DNA of 64,000 bases from Oxalobacteraceae bacterium (GTDB lineage Bacteria > Pseudomonadota > Gammaproteobacteria > Burkholderiales > Burkholderiaceae_D): assembly GCA_013284265.1 (NCBI GenBank), contig JABTBR010000005.1, positions 62,001 through 126,000 of the forward strand, read 5' to 3'. Of this stretch, positions 41,908 through 50,240 are shown piece after piece. Both the position numbers and the translations under genes were made by a program. Below the pieces are notes generated by a model. The model saw only the letters and a list, made by a program, of their open reading frames with translations. It was not told the origin of the DNA and ran no database searches. Position 1 is the stretch's first letter; each line of letters begins with the position of its first letter.

Positions 41908-42996
41908 ATGATGTTGAAAAAAACCCTCGCAGTAATGCTGGCCAGCGCATTCGCCTCGGCCGCCATGGCCCAGGTACCGGCGGGCTATCCGGCCGATTAT
42001 CAGAAGATCGTCGACGGCGCCAAGAAAGAGGGCAAGCTGGTGGTCTACGGCGCCACCGACAGCAAGGCTACCCAGCCTTTGATCAAGGACTTCAGCGCCC
42101 TGTATCCCGGCATCACCGTCGAATACAACGACATGAATTCGACCGAGGTGTATAACCGCTTCATCTCCGAGATCGCCGCCGGCGGCAATACCGCCGACGT
42201 GATGTGGTCCTCCGCGATGGACCTGCAGATGCGCCTGGCCTCGGATGGCTACGCGCTCAAATACAAATCGGTCGAAGCGCCGAAGATTCCGGGCTGGGCC
42301 ATGTGGGACGACCAGGCCTACGGCTCCACCTTCGAGCCGGCCGCCTTTGTCTACAACAAGCGCCTGGTCGATGCCAAGGAAGTACCGCAGAACCACGCCG
42401 ACTTCGCCAAGATCATCCAGACCCCCAAGTTCAAGGACAAGGTCACCACCTACGATATCGAAAAATCGGGCGTCGGCTTCATGTTCATGACCCAGGACGC
42501 GCGTGAAAACACCAAGTTCCTGGAACTGGAAAACGCCTTCGGCGTGGCCAAGGTGCGGGTGCAGTCCTCCACCGGCACCATGATGGAGCGCATTTCCTCG
42601 GGCGAGAACCTGATCGGCTACAACATCCTCGGTTCCTACGCGCTGGTGCGCGCCAAGACCGATCCCTCGATCGGCGTGGTGCTGCCCAAGGATTACACCC
42701 TGATCCTGTCGCGCGTCCTGTTCATCAACAAGGCCGCCAAGAACGTCAACGCCGCCAAGCTGTGGCTAGACTACATGCTGTCGCACCGGGGCCAGACCAT
42801 CATCGCCAACGAATCGAAGCTGTATGCGATCCGCGCCGACGTCACTGGCGAGACCACCTCGGCCGACCTGATCAAGCAGATCGGCAAGGACAACGTCAAG
42901 CCGGTGCCGGTGCATCCGATCATCCTGCAATTTTTGGGACCGGCCAAACGGATGGCCTTCCTGAAGCAGTGGAAAGAAACGGCCGGCAAGAAGTAA
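41908..42996 (+). CDS. ABC transporter periplasmic binding protein, iron/phosphonate-type family
   Basis: 362 residues. Signal peptide ends SAAMAQ; KKEGKLVVYGATDSKATQPLIKDFSALYPGI and ADVMWSSAMDLQM are typical of the FbpA/AfuA-like class. The adjacent pair of tyrosines that bind ferric ion in FbpA is not seen in the C-terminal region (ESKLYAIRADV instead), so iron is doubtful; phosphorylated or carboxylated organic compounds, as with PgtC or AfuA, fit better. It starts 42 bases after the TctC-like gene and is the binding partner of the permease and ATPase downstream. Confidence 0.85.
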   Translation: MMLKKTLAVMLASAFASAAMAQVPAGYPADYQKIVDGAKKEGKLVVYGATDSKATQPLIKDFSALYPGITVEYNDMNSTEVYNRFISEIAAGGNTADVMWSSAMDLQMRLASDGYALKYKSVEAPKIPGWAMWDDQAYGSTFEPAAFVYNKRLVDAKEVPQNHADFAKIIQTPKFKDKVTTYDIEKSGVGFMFMTQDARENTKFLELENAFGVAKVRVQSSTGTMMERISSGENLIGYNILGSYALVRAKTDPSIGVVLPKDYTLILSRVLFINKAAKNVNAAKLWLDYMLSHRGQTIIANESKLYAIRADVTGETTSADLIKQIGKDNVKPVPVHPIILQFLGPAKRMAFLKQWKETAGKK

Positions 42997-43030
42997 ACGG
43001 CGCCGTAGCGGCGGCGAGCTGTAGCTGTCA

Positions 43031-43126
43031 GCGAGCCGATACGCCTGTCGGAACACGGTAAAGAGCCGTGGACAGCAGTCGACGTCGCGAGCCGGTACAT
43101 CCGTTAGAACCGACGGCAAAGAGCCG
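43031..43126 (+). repeat. Imperfect direct repeat in the binding-protein/permease gap
   Basis: GCGAGCCG-ATACGCCTGTCGGAACACGGTAAAGAGCCG-type unit at 43031-43068 recurs with changes at 43087-43126. The second unit runs into copy 4 of the nested palindrome (both contain the AAAGAGCCG end). It suggests a duplication of half of the repeat element. Confidence 0.6.
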
Positions 43127-43205
43127 GGGGCCTGTCCCGCAGGGACCGGCGGGGCGCAGCCCCTCCCCGGACCCCGAGTCAGACCCCAGATCTGTGCCTT
43201 GGGTT
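43108..43205. repeat. Nested palindromic repeat, copy 4, with altered core
   Basis: Left end AACCGACGGCAAAGAGCC and right end GTCAGACCCCAGATCTGTGCCTTGGGTT match copy 3, but the centre is replaced by about 35 extra bases with their own small dyads GTCCC-GCA-GGGAC-type and GGGGCGCAGCCCC. It lies inside the ABC operon between the binding-protein and permease genes and ends 72 bases before the permease ATG. Confidence 0.8.
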
Positions 43206-43277
43206 TTGGCGAGGGCAAGCTGCGCGCATACAAGCTGCCCGCCGACGCAACCATCACACGTAACAACGGACCCACAC

Positions 43278-45053
43278 ATGCAAACCATGACCATTTCCGG
43301 CTCCGGCCGGCGCAGCCTGAACTGGCCGCGCGGCGTGGTGGTGACGCTCACCGCGATCGCCATCTTCCTGCCGCTGTTCCTGATCTTCTACCAGAGCTTC
43401 CTGTCGGCGCCGTTCTTCATGCCGGTCAAGGAAGTCGGCCTGGACGCCTACCGCTTCATCTTCGACGACCCCGATTTCTCGGTCGCGTTCAAAAATGGCC
43501 TGATCCTGGCCACCGGCCTGGCCGTGATCGCCGTGCCGCTGGGCGGCATGCTGGCCTTCCTGATGATACGCACCGACCTGCCGGGCCGCGGCTGGATCGC
43601 GCCGATGCTGCTGGTGCCGATCTTCGTCTCGCCGATGGTGATGGGCTTCGGCTATGTGGTGGCGATGGGGCCGGTGGGCTTCTACTCCACCTGGGCCAAG
43701 GACATCCTCGGCTTCGTGCCCTGGAATATCTACTCCTTCACCAGCATCGTCATCATCGCCGGCCTGACCCACGTGCCGCACGTCTATCTGTACGCCTCCT
43801 CGGCACTGAAGAGCCTCGGCTCGGACGTGGAAGAGGCGGCCCGCGTGGCCGGCGCCTCGCCGCTGCAGGTGATGATGAACGTGTCGCTGCCGATGATCAT
43901 GCCGGCGCTGGCCTATGCCGCCGTGCTGGTGTTCTTCCTCGGCTTTGAGGTGTTCGGCCTGGTGCTGGTGCTGGGCGACCCGGAAGGCCATATGGTGCTG
44001 GCCACCTATCTGTACAAGCTGACCAACAAGCTCGGTACCCCGTCCTACCACCTGATGGCCGCCGTCGCCGTCTGCCTGGTGATGGTGACCATGCCGCTGG
44101 TGATGCTGCAGCGCTGGCTGCTCAAGTCGGCCAACAAATACGTGTCGATCAAGGGCAAGGGCGCGCGCTCGAAGTCCATGCCGCTGGGGAACTGGAAATG
44201 GCTGGCCTTCGCCCTGATCTTCGGCTGGCTGCTGTTTACCATCATCATGCCCATTTCCGGCATCGTGCTGCGCTCCTTCGTGCAGTACTGGGGCGAGGGC
44301 GTCAAGCTGGCCGACGTGCTGACCCTGCAGCACTTCCGCGAAATCCTGGAGCAGCCTTCGCTGATGCGCGGCATCCTGAACACGGTGCTGATCGGCGTGA
44401 TCGGCGGCGCGCTGGCGGTGGCCTGCTACAGCGCCATCGCGCTGGCCATGCACCGCAAGCCCGATGGCATCACCCGCCTGCTCGACTACAGCGTGCTGGT
44501 GCCGCGTGCGGTGCCAGGCCTGCTGGCCGGCCTGTCCTTCCTGTGGGTATTCCTGTTCGTGCCGAGCTGGCTCGATGGCATCCTCAAGGGCATGGACAAC
44601 GGCGTGGCGCTGTGGCTCAGCGAACATGCGATTCCGCTGCTGCGCTCCGTGCGCTCGACCATCTTCGCCCTGTGGCTGGCGTATTCGGTGGTGTGGCTGG
44701 CCTACGGCATGCGCCTGATCTCCACCGCGCTGCTGCAAGTCGGTCCGGAGCTGGAGGAGGCGGCCCGCGCGGTCGGCGCCCGCCGCGGCCAGGTGACGCG
44801 CGACGTGACGCTGCCCTTGATCAAATACGGCATGCTCGGCGCGTGGCTGATGGTGTTCCTGATTTTCGAGCGTGAATATTCGACCGGGGTGTATCTGCTC
44901 TCGCCCGGCACCGAAGTCATCGGCGCGATGCTGGTGTCGCTGTGGGCGGGCGGTTCGACCGACCTGGTGGCGGCGCTGTCCTTTATTAACATTACACTGG
45001 TCGCCATCGGCCTGGGTATCGCGCTGCGCTTTGGCGTCAAGCTGCACAACTAA
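43278..45053 (+). CDS. ABC transporter permease with two fused permease modules
   Basis: 591 residues from ATG 43278, about 12 helices. Two EAA loops are visible, EEAARVAGASPLQVMMNVSLPMIMPAL and EEAARAVGARRGQVTRDVTLPLIKYG, one per half, as in FbpB-type fused permeases. It carries the substrate bound by the upstream binding protein through the inner membrane. The reading frame is open for 210 bases before this ATG, through the repeat; the chosen start gives a normal cytoplasmic N-terminus. Confidence 0.92.
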   Translation: MQTMTISGSGRRSLNWPRGVVVTLTAIAIFLPLFLIFYQSFLSAPFFMPVKEVGLDAYRFIFDDPDFSVAFKNGLILATGLAVIAVPLGGMLAFLMIRTDLPGRGWIAPMLLVPIFVSPMVMGFGYVVAMGPVGFYSTWAKDILGFVPWNIYSFTSIVIIAGLTHVPHVYLYASSALKSLGSDVEEAARVAGASPLQVMMNVSLPMIMPALAYAAVLVFFLGFEVFGLVLVLGDPEGHMVLATYLYKLTNKLGTPSYHLMAAVAVCLVMVTMPLVMLQRWLLKSANKYVSIKGKGARSKSMPLGNWKWLAFALIFGWLLFTIIMPISGIVLRSFVQYWGEGVKLADVLTLQHFREILEQPSLMRGILNTVLIGVIGGALAVACYSAIALAMHRKPDGITRLLDYSVLVPRAVPGLLAGLSFLWVFLFVPSWLDGILKGMDNGVALWLSEHAIPLLRSVRSTIFALWLAYSVVWLAYGMRLISTALLQVGPELEEAARAVGARRGQVTRDVTLPLIKYGMLGAWLMVFLIFEREYSTGVYLLSPGTEVIGAMLVSLWAGGSTDLVAALSFINITLVAIGLGIALRFGVKLHN

Positions 45054-45062
45054 AACGACAAC

Positions 45063-46148
45063 ATGAAACGAGACATCATCATGAATGAACTGACCGTCAA
45101 CGAACTGCACCTCGACTACGGCACCGGCGCCCACGCCAATCCGATTCTGAAGGGTGTGTCGATGCACCTGCAAAAAGGCGAAGTAGTGGCCCTGCTGGGC
45201 CCCTCGGGCAGCGGCAAGACCACCTTGCTGCGCGCGGTGGCCGGGCTGGAAAGCCCCAAGGCGGGCACCATCGACATCGGCGAGCGCCGCGTGTTCGACG
45301 GCAGCCGCGCCTTCGAGATGCCGGCCGAGCAGCGCAATCTGGGACTGGTGTTCCAGTCCTATGCGCTTTGGCCGCACAAGACGGTGTTCGACAACGTCGC
45401 CTACGGCCTGACCTTGCGCAAGATGGGCAAGAACGAAATCAAGGAACGCGTCAACGAAGTGCTCAAGCAGCTTGGCCTGGGCCACCTGGGCGAACGCTTC
45501 CCGCACCAGCTCTCCGGCGGCCAGCAGCAGCGCGTGGCGATCGCCCGCGCGCTGGTGTACAACCCGCCGGTGATCCTGCTGGACGAACCGCTGTCGAACC
45601 TGGACGCCAAGCTGCGCGAAGAGGCGCGCGCCTTCCTGCGCGAGCTGATCGTGCGCCTGGGCCTGTCGGCCTTGATGGTGACTCACGATCAGGCCGAGGC
45701 GATGGCGATCTCGGACCGCATCCTGCTGCTCAATAACGGCAAGATCGAACAGCAGGGCAATCCGCAAAGCATGTACGAAACGCCGGACACCCTGTTTACC
45801 GCCGAATTCATGGGCAGTAACAACCGCCTGCCGGCCAAGGTGGTGCGGCGCAACGGCAACGCGGTCGGGCTGGACCTGAACGGCACCGTCTTGAACGGCA
45901 CCGCGCGCGGCGCCGGTGGCGGCACCGAGCCGGCCACCATCATCCGGGTGGAAGAAGTGCGCGTCAGCGCGACCCCGACCGAGAATGCGATCGAACTGCC
46001 GCTGCTGACCTGCATGTATCTGGGCGACCGCTGGGAATGCCTGTTCAAGGGCCTGGGCGAGACCAGCCTGCGGGCCTATTCCAAGTACAAGCTCGAAGCC
46101 GGCAACTACTGGCTGCAGCTCCCGGCCGACAAGCTCTGGGTGTTCTAA
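45063..46148 (+). CDS. ABC transporter ATP-binding protein
   Basis: 361 residues: Walker [13 protein letters not shown]-loop [16 protein letters not shown], signature [15 protein letters not shown], Walker B VILLDEP and a C-terminal TOBE-like domain from about residue 250, as in the FbpC/PotA group. Powers the permease encoded just upstream. ATG 45081 is an alternative start that would remove six residues; neither has a strong ribosome binding site. Ends three bases before the AbrB-family gene. Confidence 0.93.
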   Translation: MKRDIIMNELTVNELHLDYGTGAHANPILKGVSMHLQKGEVVALLGPSGSGKTTLLRAVAGLESPKAGTIDIGERRVFDGSRAFEMPAEQRNLGLVFQSYALWPHKTVFDNVAYGLTLRKMGKNEIKERVNEVLKQLGLGHLGERFPHQLSGGQQQRVAIARALVYNPPVILLDEPLSNLDAKLREEARAFLRELIVRLGLSALMVTHDQAEAMAISDRILLLNNGKIEQQGNPQSMYETPDTLFTAEFMGSNNRLPAKVVRRNGNAVGLDLNGTVLNGTARGAGGGTEPATIIRVEEVRVSATPTENAIELPLLTCMYLGDRWECLFKGLGETSLRAYSKYKLEAGNYWLQLPADKLWVF

Positions 46149-46151
46149 GCG

Positions 46152-47225
46152 GTGCCGGCGGCGCGCATCCGGCCAGCGACGCTGGCGCTGCTGCGCGCGC
46201 TGGTGCCGGCACTGGCCGCCGCGCTGCTGTGCGACTGGCTCAATACGCCGCTGCCGTGGATGACCGGCCCGCTGTTCATCACGGCGGCGCAGCGCCTGGC
46301 CGGCCGCGCGCTACGCGTACCGGTGCAGGCGCGCGAAGCGGGGCAGTGGGCCATCGGCTGCGCCCTTGGCCTGTATTTCACGGCGCCCGTGCTGCGGACG
46401 CTGCTGTCCTGGTCCGGCTATATCGCGTTCGCGGTGGCCTTCTCCATCCTGCTCGGCTGGCTGTGCGGCTATCTGCTGCACCGCCTGTCCCGCACTGACC
46501 GTACCACTTCCTTCTTTGCCATGGCCGTCGGCGGCGCTTCCGAAATGGCGGTGCAGGGCGAGCGCCATGGCGCCAATGTCGAGCGGGTCGCCGCCGCCCA
46601 CAGCCTGCGCATCATGCTGGTGGTGGCGGTGATTCCGCTGGCGGTGCGCTGGTGGGGCACCGATGGCAGCCTTGACGCCATCGGCGCCGCCGCCTGGCTG
46701 CCCGGCGCGCCGGAGGTGCATGCGGCCGGCCTGCTGCTGCTGATCGCCCTGACCAGCGCCGGCGCGCTGCTGCTCAAGCGCTGGCAAATGCCGAATGCCT
46801 GGGTGATCGGTCCGCTGTTGGTGGCGCTGGCGCTGACCGGCGGCGGCATCCAGCTGAGCCGCCTGCCGGAATGGATGATCCATCTGGGCCAGTTGCTGAT
46901 CGGGGTGGCGCTGGGCGCGCGCTTCACGCCGGGCTTTCTGCAGACGGCGCCGCGCTATCTGGGCAGCGTGGCCCTGTGCAGCCTGCTGGCGATGCTGCTG
47001 GCGGCCGGTTTCGGCCTGCTGCTGGCGCGCGTGGCGGGCATCGCGCCCGGCACGGCGGTACTGGCCACCTCGCCCGGCGGCATCGCCGAAATGGCGCTGA
47101 CGGCCAAGGCGATGGGCCTGGGCGTGCCCATCGTCACCGCTTTCCACGTAGCGCGCATGGTGGTGCTGGTGCTGTCGATCGGGCCGGTATTCCGGCTGGC
47201 GCGGCGCTGGAGTGCCCGTAAATAA
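46152..47225 (+). CDS. AbrB-family membrane protein (AbrB duplication type)
   Basis: 357 residues beginning with GTG at 46152, with roughly ten helices in two similar halves; LNTPLPWMTGPLFITAAQ and MPNAWVIGPLLVALALTGGG are the repeat signatures. Members were once called putative ammonia monooxygenases; a transport role is more likely. It is the last gene of the transport operon and starts three bases after the ATPase stop, so it probably acts on the same substrate. In other genomes AbrB-like genes sit with TctC-type genes. Confidence 0.85.
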   Translation: MPAARIRPATLALLRALVPALAAALLCDWLNTPLPWMTGPLFITAAQRLAGRALRVPVQAREAGQWAIGCALGLYFTAPVLRTLLSWSGYIAFAVAFSILLGWLCGYLLHRLSRTDRTTSFFAMAVGGASEMAVQGERHGANVERVAAAHSLRIMLVVAVIPLAVRWWGTDGSLDAIGAAAWLPGAPEVHAAGLLLLIALTSAGALLLKRWQMPNAWVIGPLLVALALTGGGIQLSRLPEWMIHLGQLLIGVALGARFTPGFLQTAPRYLGSVALCSLLAMLLAAGFGLLLARVAGIAPGTAVLATSPGGIAEMALTAKAMGLGVPIVTAFHVARMVVLVLSIGPVFRLARRWSARK

Positions 47226-47579
47226 AATGAACACGGGCGCCGCCGAATATTGCGCCCCGCTTAAAAATCGGGCAGTCCATCGGCGTTGCGGTTAAAATAT
47301 CGCCTTCGCCCGTTTCTTATCCAAGTTTCAACTTGTTGCAAACAGCCTGACCGCTCGCCGGCCCGGGGCCAAATTCGTCGTTTTTGGCGTATTTAGCAAC
47401 TTTTGGTGTGGATATTGGTGAGAATCGGCGGGAATGCAACGGAAAAATAGTTGCTCTGCGTATAGTTTTTGGCCCAATTCTGGTGCTGTCGTTTATAATT
47501 TGAAAAGAACGTTGACTGGCAATCGCGGCATGGTGGGCGCGAGTTCGGACGGTTTTTTCAAGAGCTCGGGGATTCATTC
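47226..47579 (+). promoter_or_regulatory. Promoter region of the aryl polyene cluster
   Basis: 354 bases without a gene. The central part (47320-47520) is AT-richer than the flanks. TATAAT at 47494-47499 is a good -10 element, with TTGGCC 19 bases upstream as a weak -35, giving a leader of about 75 bases to the first ATG. No clear terminator for the preceding transport operon is seen, so read-through is possible. Confidence 0.5.
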
Positions 47580-48383
47580 ATGCGCAGCAAGGGCGTACAT
47601 TTTTCAATTGCCGGTCACTCGGCCTGGGCTCCCGGGCTGGTCACGCCGCAGGACTGGGCACATTGGGCGCAGGCGCCATTCACCATCGCGGGCAGGGAAG
47701 AGCCGGGCGTCAAGCAGATGCCGCCGATGCTGCGCCGGCGCGCCGGTTTCCTCGGCAAGATGGCCCTGGAAGTGGCGTATCACTGCCTGGACGGCCGCAG
47801 CGATGTGCCCACGGTGTTCTGTTCGCGCCATGGCGAGATGGACCGCGCGGTCGCGCTGCTGACCGATCTGGCGCAAGGCGATGCGCTCTCCCCAACGGCA
47901 TTCGGCATGGCGGTGCATAACGCAACGGCCGGCCTGTTGACGATCGCGCGCGCCGACCGCGCCAATCACATCGCGCTGGCGGCCGGTACGGCCACCATCG
48001 AACATGCGGTGATCGACGCCTGCGGCCTGCTGGCCGACGGCGCGCCTATGGTATTGCTGGTCGCCTGCGACAGCCCGTTGCCGGAGGTATTCGCGTCCTT
48101 CGAGGATTGCCGGGAGCAGCCGTTTGCCTGGGCCTGGCTGATGGTGCCGGCCGGCGCGGACGCGGGCGTGGACGCGATCTCGCTGGAGTGGCAGGGCGCG
48201 GATGCGGAATCGCCGCACGCCGCGCCGCGCGCCGCGGCGCAGGATGGCGCGGCGCTGGCCGTGGACACCGCGGCGTCGGCCGCACCGGGCGGCCTGGAGA
48301 TTTTGCGCTTCCAGTTAAGCGGCGCGGCCAGCATGGAACGCGTGGCCGAGCGCCGCCGCTGGCGCTGGAGCCGCGATGTTTGA
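47580..48383 (+). CDS. Ketosynthase-like chain length factor of the aryl polyene pathway
   Basis: 267 residues matching the short ketoacyl-synthase-like family (beta-ketoacyl synthase chain length factor). The segment SPTAFGMAVHNATAG aligns with the active-site region of ketosynthases but the catalytic Cys is not there, so it is probably a non-catalytic partner that shapes chain length with one of the true ketosynthases encoded downstream. The C-terminal third is Ala-rich. First gene of the cluster in this strand; the acyltransferase ATG overlaps its end. Confidence 0.82.
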   Translation: MRSKGVHFSIAGHSAWAPGLVTPQDWAHWAQAPFTIAGREEPGVKQMPPMLRRRAGFLGKMALEVAYHCLDGRSDVPTVFCSRHGEMDRAVALLTDLAQGDALSPTAFGMAVHNATAGLLTIARADRANHIALAAGTATIEHAVIDACGLLADGAPMVLLVACDSPLPEVFASFEDCREQPFAWAWLMVPAGADAGVDAISLEWQGADAESPHAAPRAAAQDGAALAVDTAASAAPGGLEILRFQLSGAASMERVAERRRWRWSRDV

Positions 48384-49161
48384 TGGTTTGATGGCCAGGC
48401 TTGCGCTGTACTGGCGCGTGGGCGCCACGGGATTTTGCTTTACCGCCTTCGGCGTGGGCGGTCTGCTGCTGCGCATCGTGGTATTTCCGCTGCTGAACCT
48501 GATGGTCTGGCGGCACAGGCGCCGCGTGGCGTGGGCGCGCGAGGTGATTCGCCTCGCCTTCCGCGCCTACGTGGATCTGATGCGGCTGGTGGGCGTGCTG
48601 CGCTATGAGGTACATGGACTGGAAAAGCTGGAGCGGGGCGGCATGCTGATACTGGCGAACCACCCGACGCTGATCGACACCGTGTTCCTGATGGCCTTTG
48701 TGAAAAACGCCGACTGCATCGTCAAGGGGGATTTATGGAACAACCCCTTTACGCGCGGTCCGGTGCGCGCCGCCGGCTATATCAACAATGGCGGCGGGGC
48801 CGATCTGGTGGATGACTGCATCGCCTCGCTGCGCAGCGGGAATAACCTGATCGTGTTCCCGGAGGGGACGCGCACCCCGGCCGATGGTGTCATCAGCATG
48901 AAGCGCGGTGCTGCCAACATCGCGGTGCGCGGCGCGCGCGACATGACGCCGGTGCTGATCCGCTGCGAGCCGGTCACGCTGGGCAAGGGCGAAAAATGGT
49001 GGCGGGTGCCGTCGCGCAGGGTGGACTTCGTGATCGAAGTTCAGGACGACCTGGCCGTGACCGGATTTACTGAAGATGGCGCCAGCGATGTGATGGCGGC
49101 GCGCAGATTGACCGAATTTTTACAGAACTACTTTACTGGGAAGTACCAAAGCCATGCTTGA
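48376..49161 (+). CDS. Lysophospholipid acyltransferase-like protein (PlsC family)
   Basis: 261 residues with an N-terminal hydrophobic segment (about 15-45), the acyltransferase H-x4-D motif in ILANHPTLIDTVF and the FPEGTRTPADG block. PlsC-type enzymes in aryl polyene clusters are thought to attach the polyene or a fatty acyl group to a lipid anchor. It overlaps the genes on both sides by 8 bases, a sign of tight co-translation. Confidence 0.9.
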   Translation: MFDGLMARLALYWRVGATGFCFTAFGVGGLLLRIVVFPLLNLMVWRHRRRVAWAREVIRLAFRAYVDLMRLVGVLRYEVHGLEKLERGGMLILANHPTLIDTVFLMAFVKNADCIVKGDLWNNPFTRGPVRAAGYINNGGGADLVDDCIASLRSGNNLIVFPEGTRTPADGVISMKRGAANIAVRGARDMTPVLIRCEPVTLGKGEKWWRVPSRRVDFVIEVQDDLAVTGFTEDGASDVMAARRLTEFLQNYFTGKYQSHA

Positions 49162-49408
49162 ACAAGAAGTGAAACAATTGATTATCGACGTACTGCAGCT
49201 GGAAGACATGACGCCAGCCGACATCGATACCGACGCGGCGCTGTTCGTCGACGGCCTGGGCCTCGATTCGATCGACGCGCTGGAACTGGGCGTGGCCCTG
49301 CAAAAGAAATACGGTATTTCACTGTCCGCCGACTCGGAGGACACCCGCCGCCACTTCGCTTCGGTGAAGGCACTGGCAGCGCTGATCGACAGCAATCGCA
49401 CGAAATAA
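49154..49408 (+). CDS. Acyl carrier protein 1
   Basis: 84 residues; the phosphopantetheine serine is in GLGLDSIDALELGVAL. Carries the starter or growing chain as a thioester in the aryl polyene pathway. Two different carrier genes in a row (the second at 49421) is the normal pattern in these clusters, one for starter loading and one for extension. Confidence 0.95.
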   Translation: MLEQEVKQLIIDVLQLEDMTPADIDTDAALFVDGLGLDSIDALELGVALQKKYGISLSADSEDTRRHFASVKALAALIDSNRTK

Positions 49409-49420
49409 GGGAGCGGCACC

Positions 49421-49690
49421 ATGATTCAACTGAACACCATGAGCAAAGACGAGATCCAGGCCTGGGTGATCGACCTGCTGGCCGAGATGTTCGAACTCGA
49501 CAAGTCCGAACTGACGGCGACTTCGAACCTGTACGCCGATCTGGACATCGACAGCATCGACGCGGTCGACCTGGCCGTCAAGCTCAAGCAGCTGACCGGC
49601 AAGCGCCTGGCCCCGGAAGTGTTCAAGACCATCCGCACCATCAGCGATGTGGTCGATGCGCTGGCCGGCATGACGGAGCAGGCTGCGTAA
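49421..49690 (+). CDS. Acyl carrier protein 2
   Basis: 89 residues with the attachment serine in DLDIDSIDAVDLAVKLKQL. It begins 12 bases after ACP 1 and differs clearly from it around the attachment site (DLDIDS versus GLGLDS), which suggests separate partners. Confidence 0.95.
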   Translation: MIQLNTMSKDEIQAWVIDLLAEMFELDKSELTATSNLYADLDIDSIDAVDLAVKLKQLTGKRLAPEVFKTIRTISDVVDALAGMTEQAA

Positions 49691-49694
49691 GACG

Positions 49695-50240
49695 ATGCTG
49701 CTGACTGGTCTGACGGTACTCATCACCCTGCTGTATCCGCTGGCGATCTGGTTCGGCCACGGACAGGTGGAGCCGCGCTATCTAGCGGGCCTGCTGCTGC
49801 TGGCCGCCGCGTCGCGCCTGCCGGCGCTGCGCCTGAGCGGCGCGGCGCGCTGGTCGGTGGGGGGCGCGCTGGTGCTGATGGCCTGCGCGGTCTGGAGCAA
49901 TCTGCTGCTGCCGCTCAAGCTGTATCCGGTGCTGGTCAATGCCGCGCTGCTGGGCGGCTTCGGCTACAGCCTGCGCACGCCCATGTCGGCGGTCGAGCGC
50001 ATGGCGCGCCTGCGCGGCGAAGACTTCCCACCCGCGGCGCAGCGCTATATGCGCGGCGTGACGCAGGTGTGGTGCGGCTTCTTCGTGTTCAATGGCGCGG
50101 TCGCCCTGGGCACCGCGCTGTGGGCCAGCGAAGCGGTATGGTCGCTGTATACCGGCGTGATTTCCTATGCCCTGATGGGCGCGCTGTTCGGCATCGAGTT
50201 CCTGGTGCGGATGCGTTTCAAACGGTTGCAACATGCCTGA
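49695..50240 (+). CDS. Integral membrane protein of the aryl polyene cluster
   Basis: 181 residues with about five helices, a family that regularly follows ACP genes in aryl polyene clusters (COG4648-like). Function is not established. It overlaps the ligase gene by 8 bases. Confidence 0.8.
   Translation: MLLTGLTVLITLLYPLAIWFGHGQVEPRYLAGLLLLAAASRLPALRLSGAARWSVGGALVLMACAVWSNLLLPLKLYPVLVNAALLGGFGYSLRTPMSAVERMARLRGEDFPPAAQRYMRGVTQVWCGFFVFNGAVALGTALWASEAVWSLYTGVISYALMGALFGIEFLVRMRFKRLQHA

Noticed and set aside
43254-45767. 837-codon minus-strand frame over the ABC permease and ATPase genes
   Set aside because: Same shadow effect; the product is composed mainly of His, Gln and Ala runs.
41908-46148. 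Ferric iron ABC transporter (FbpABC)
   Set aside because: The paired iron-binding tyrosines are not visible in the binding protein and the genes sit under tctDE with a porin, so iron is not assigned as substrate.
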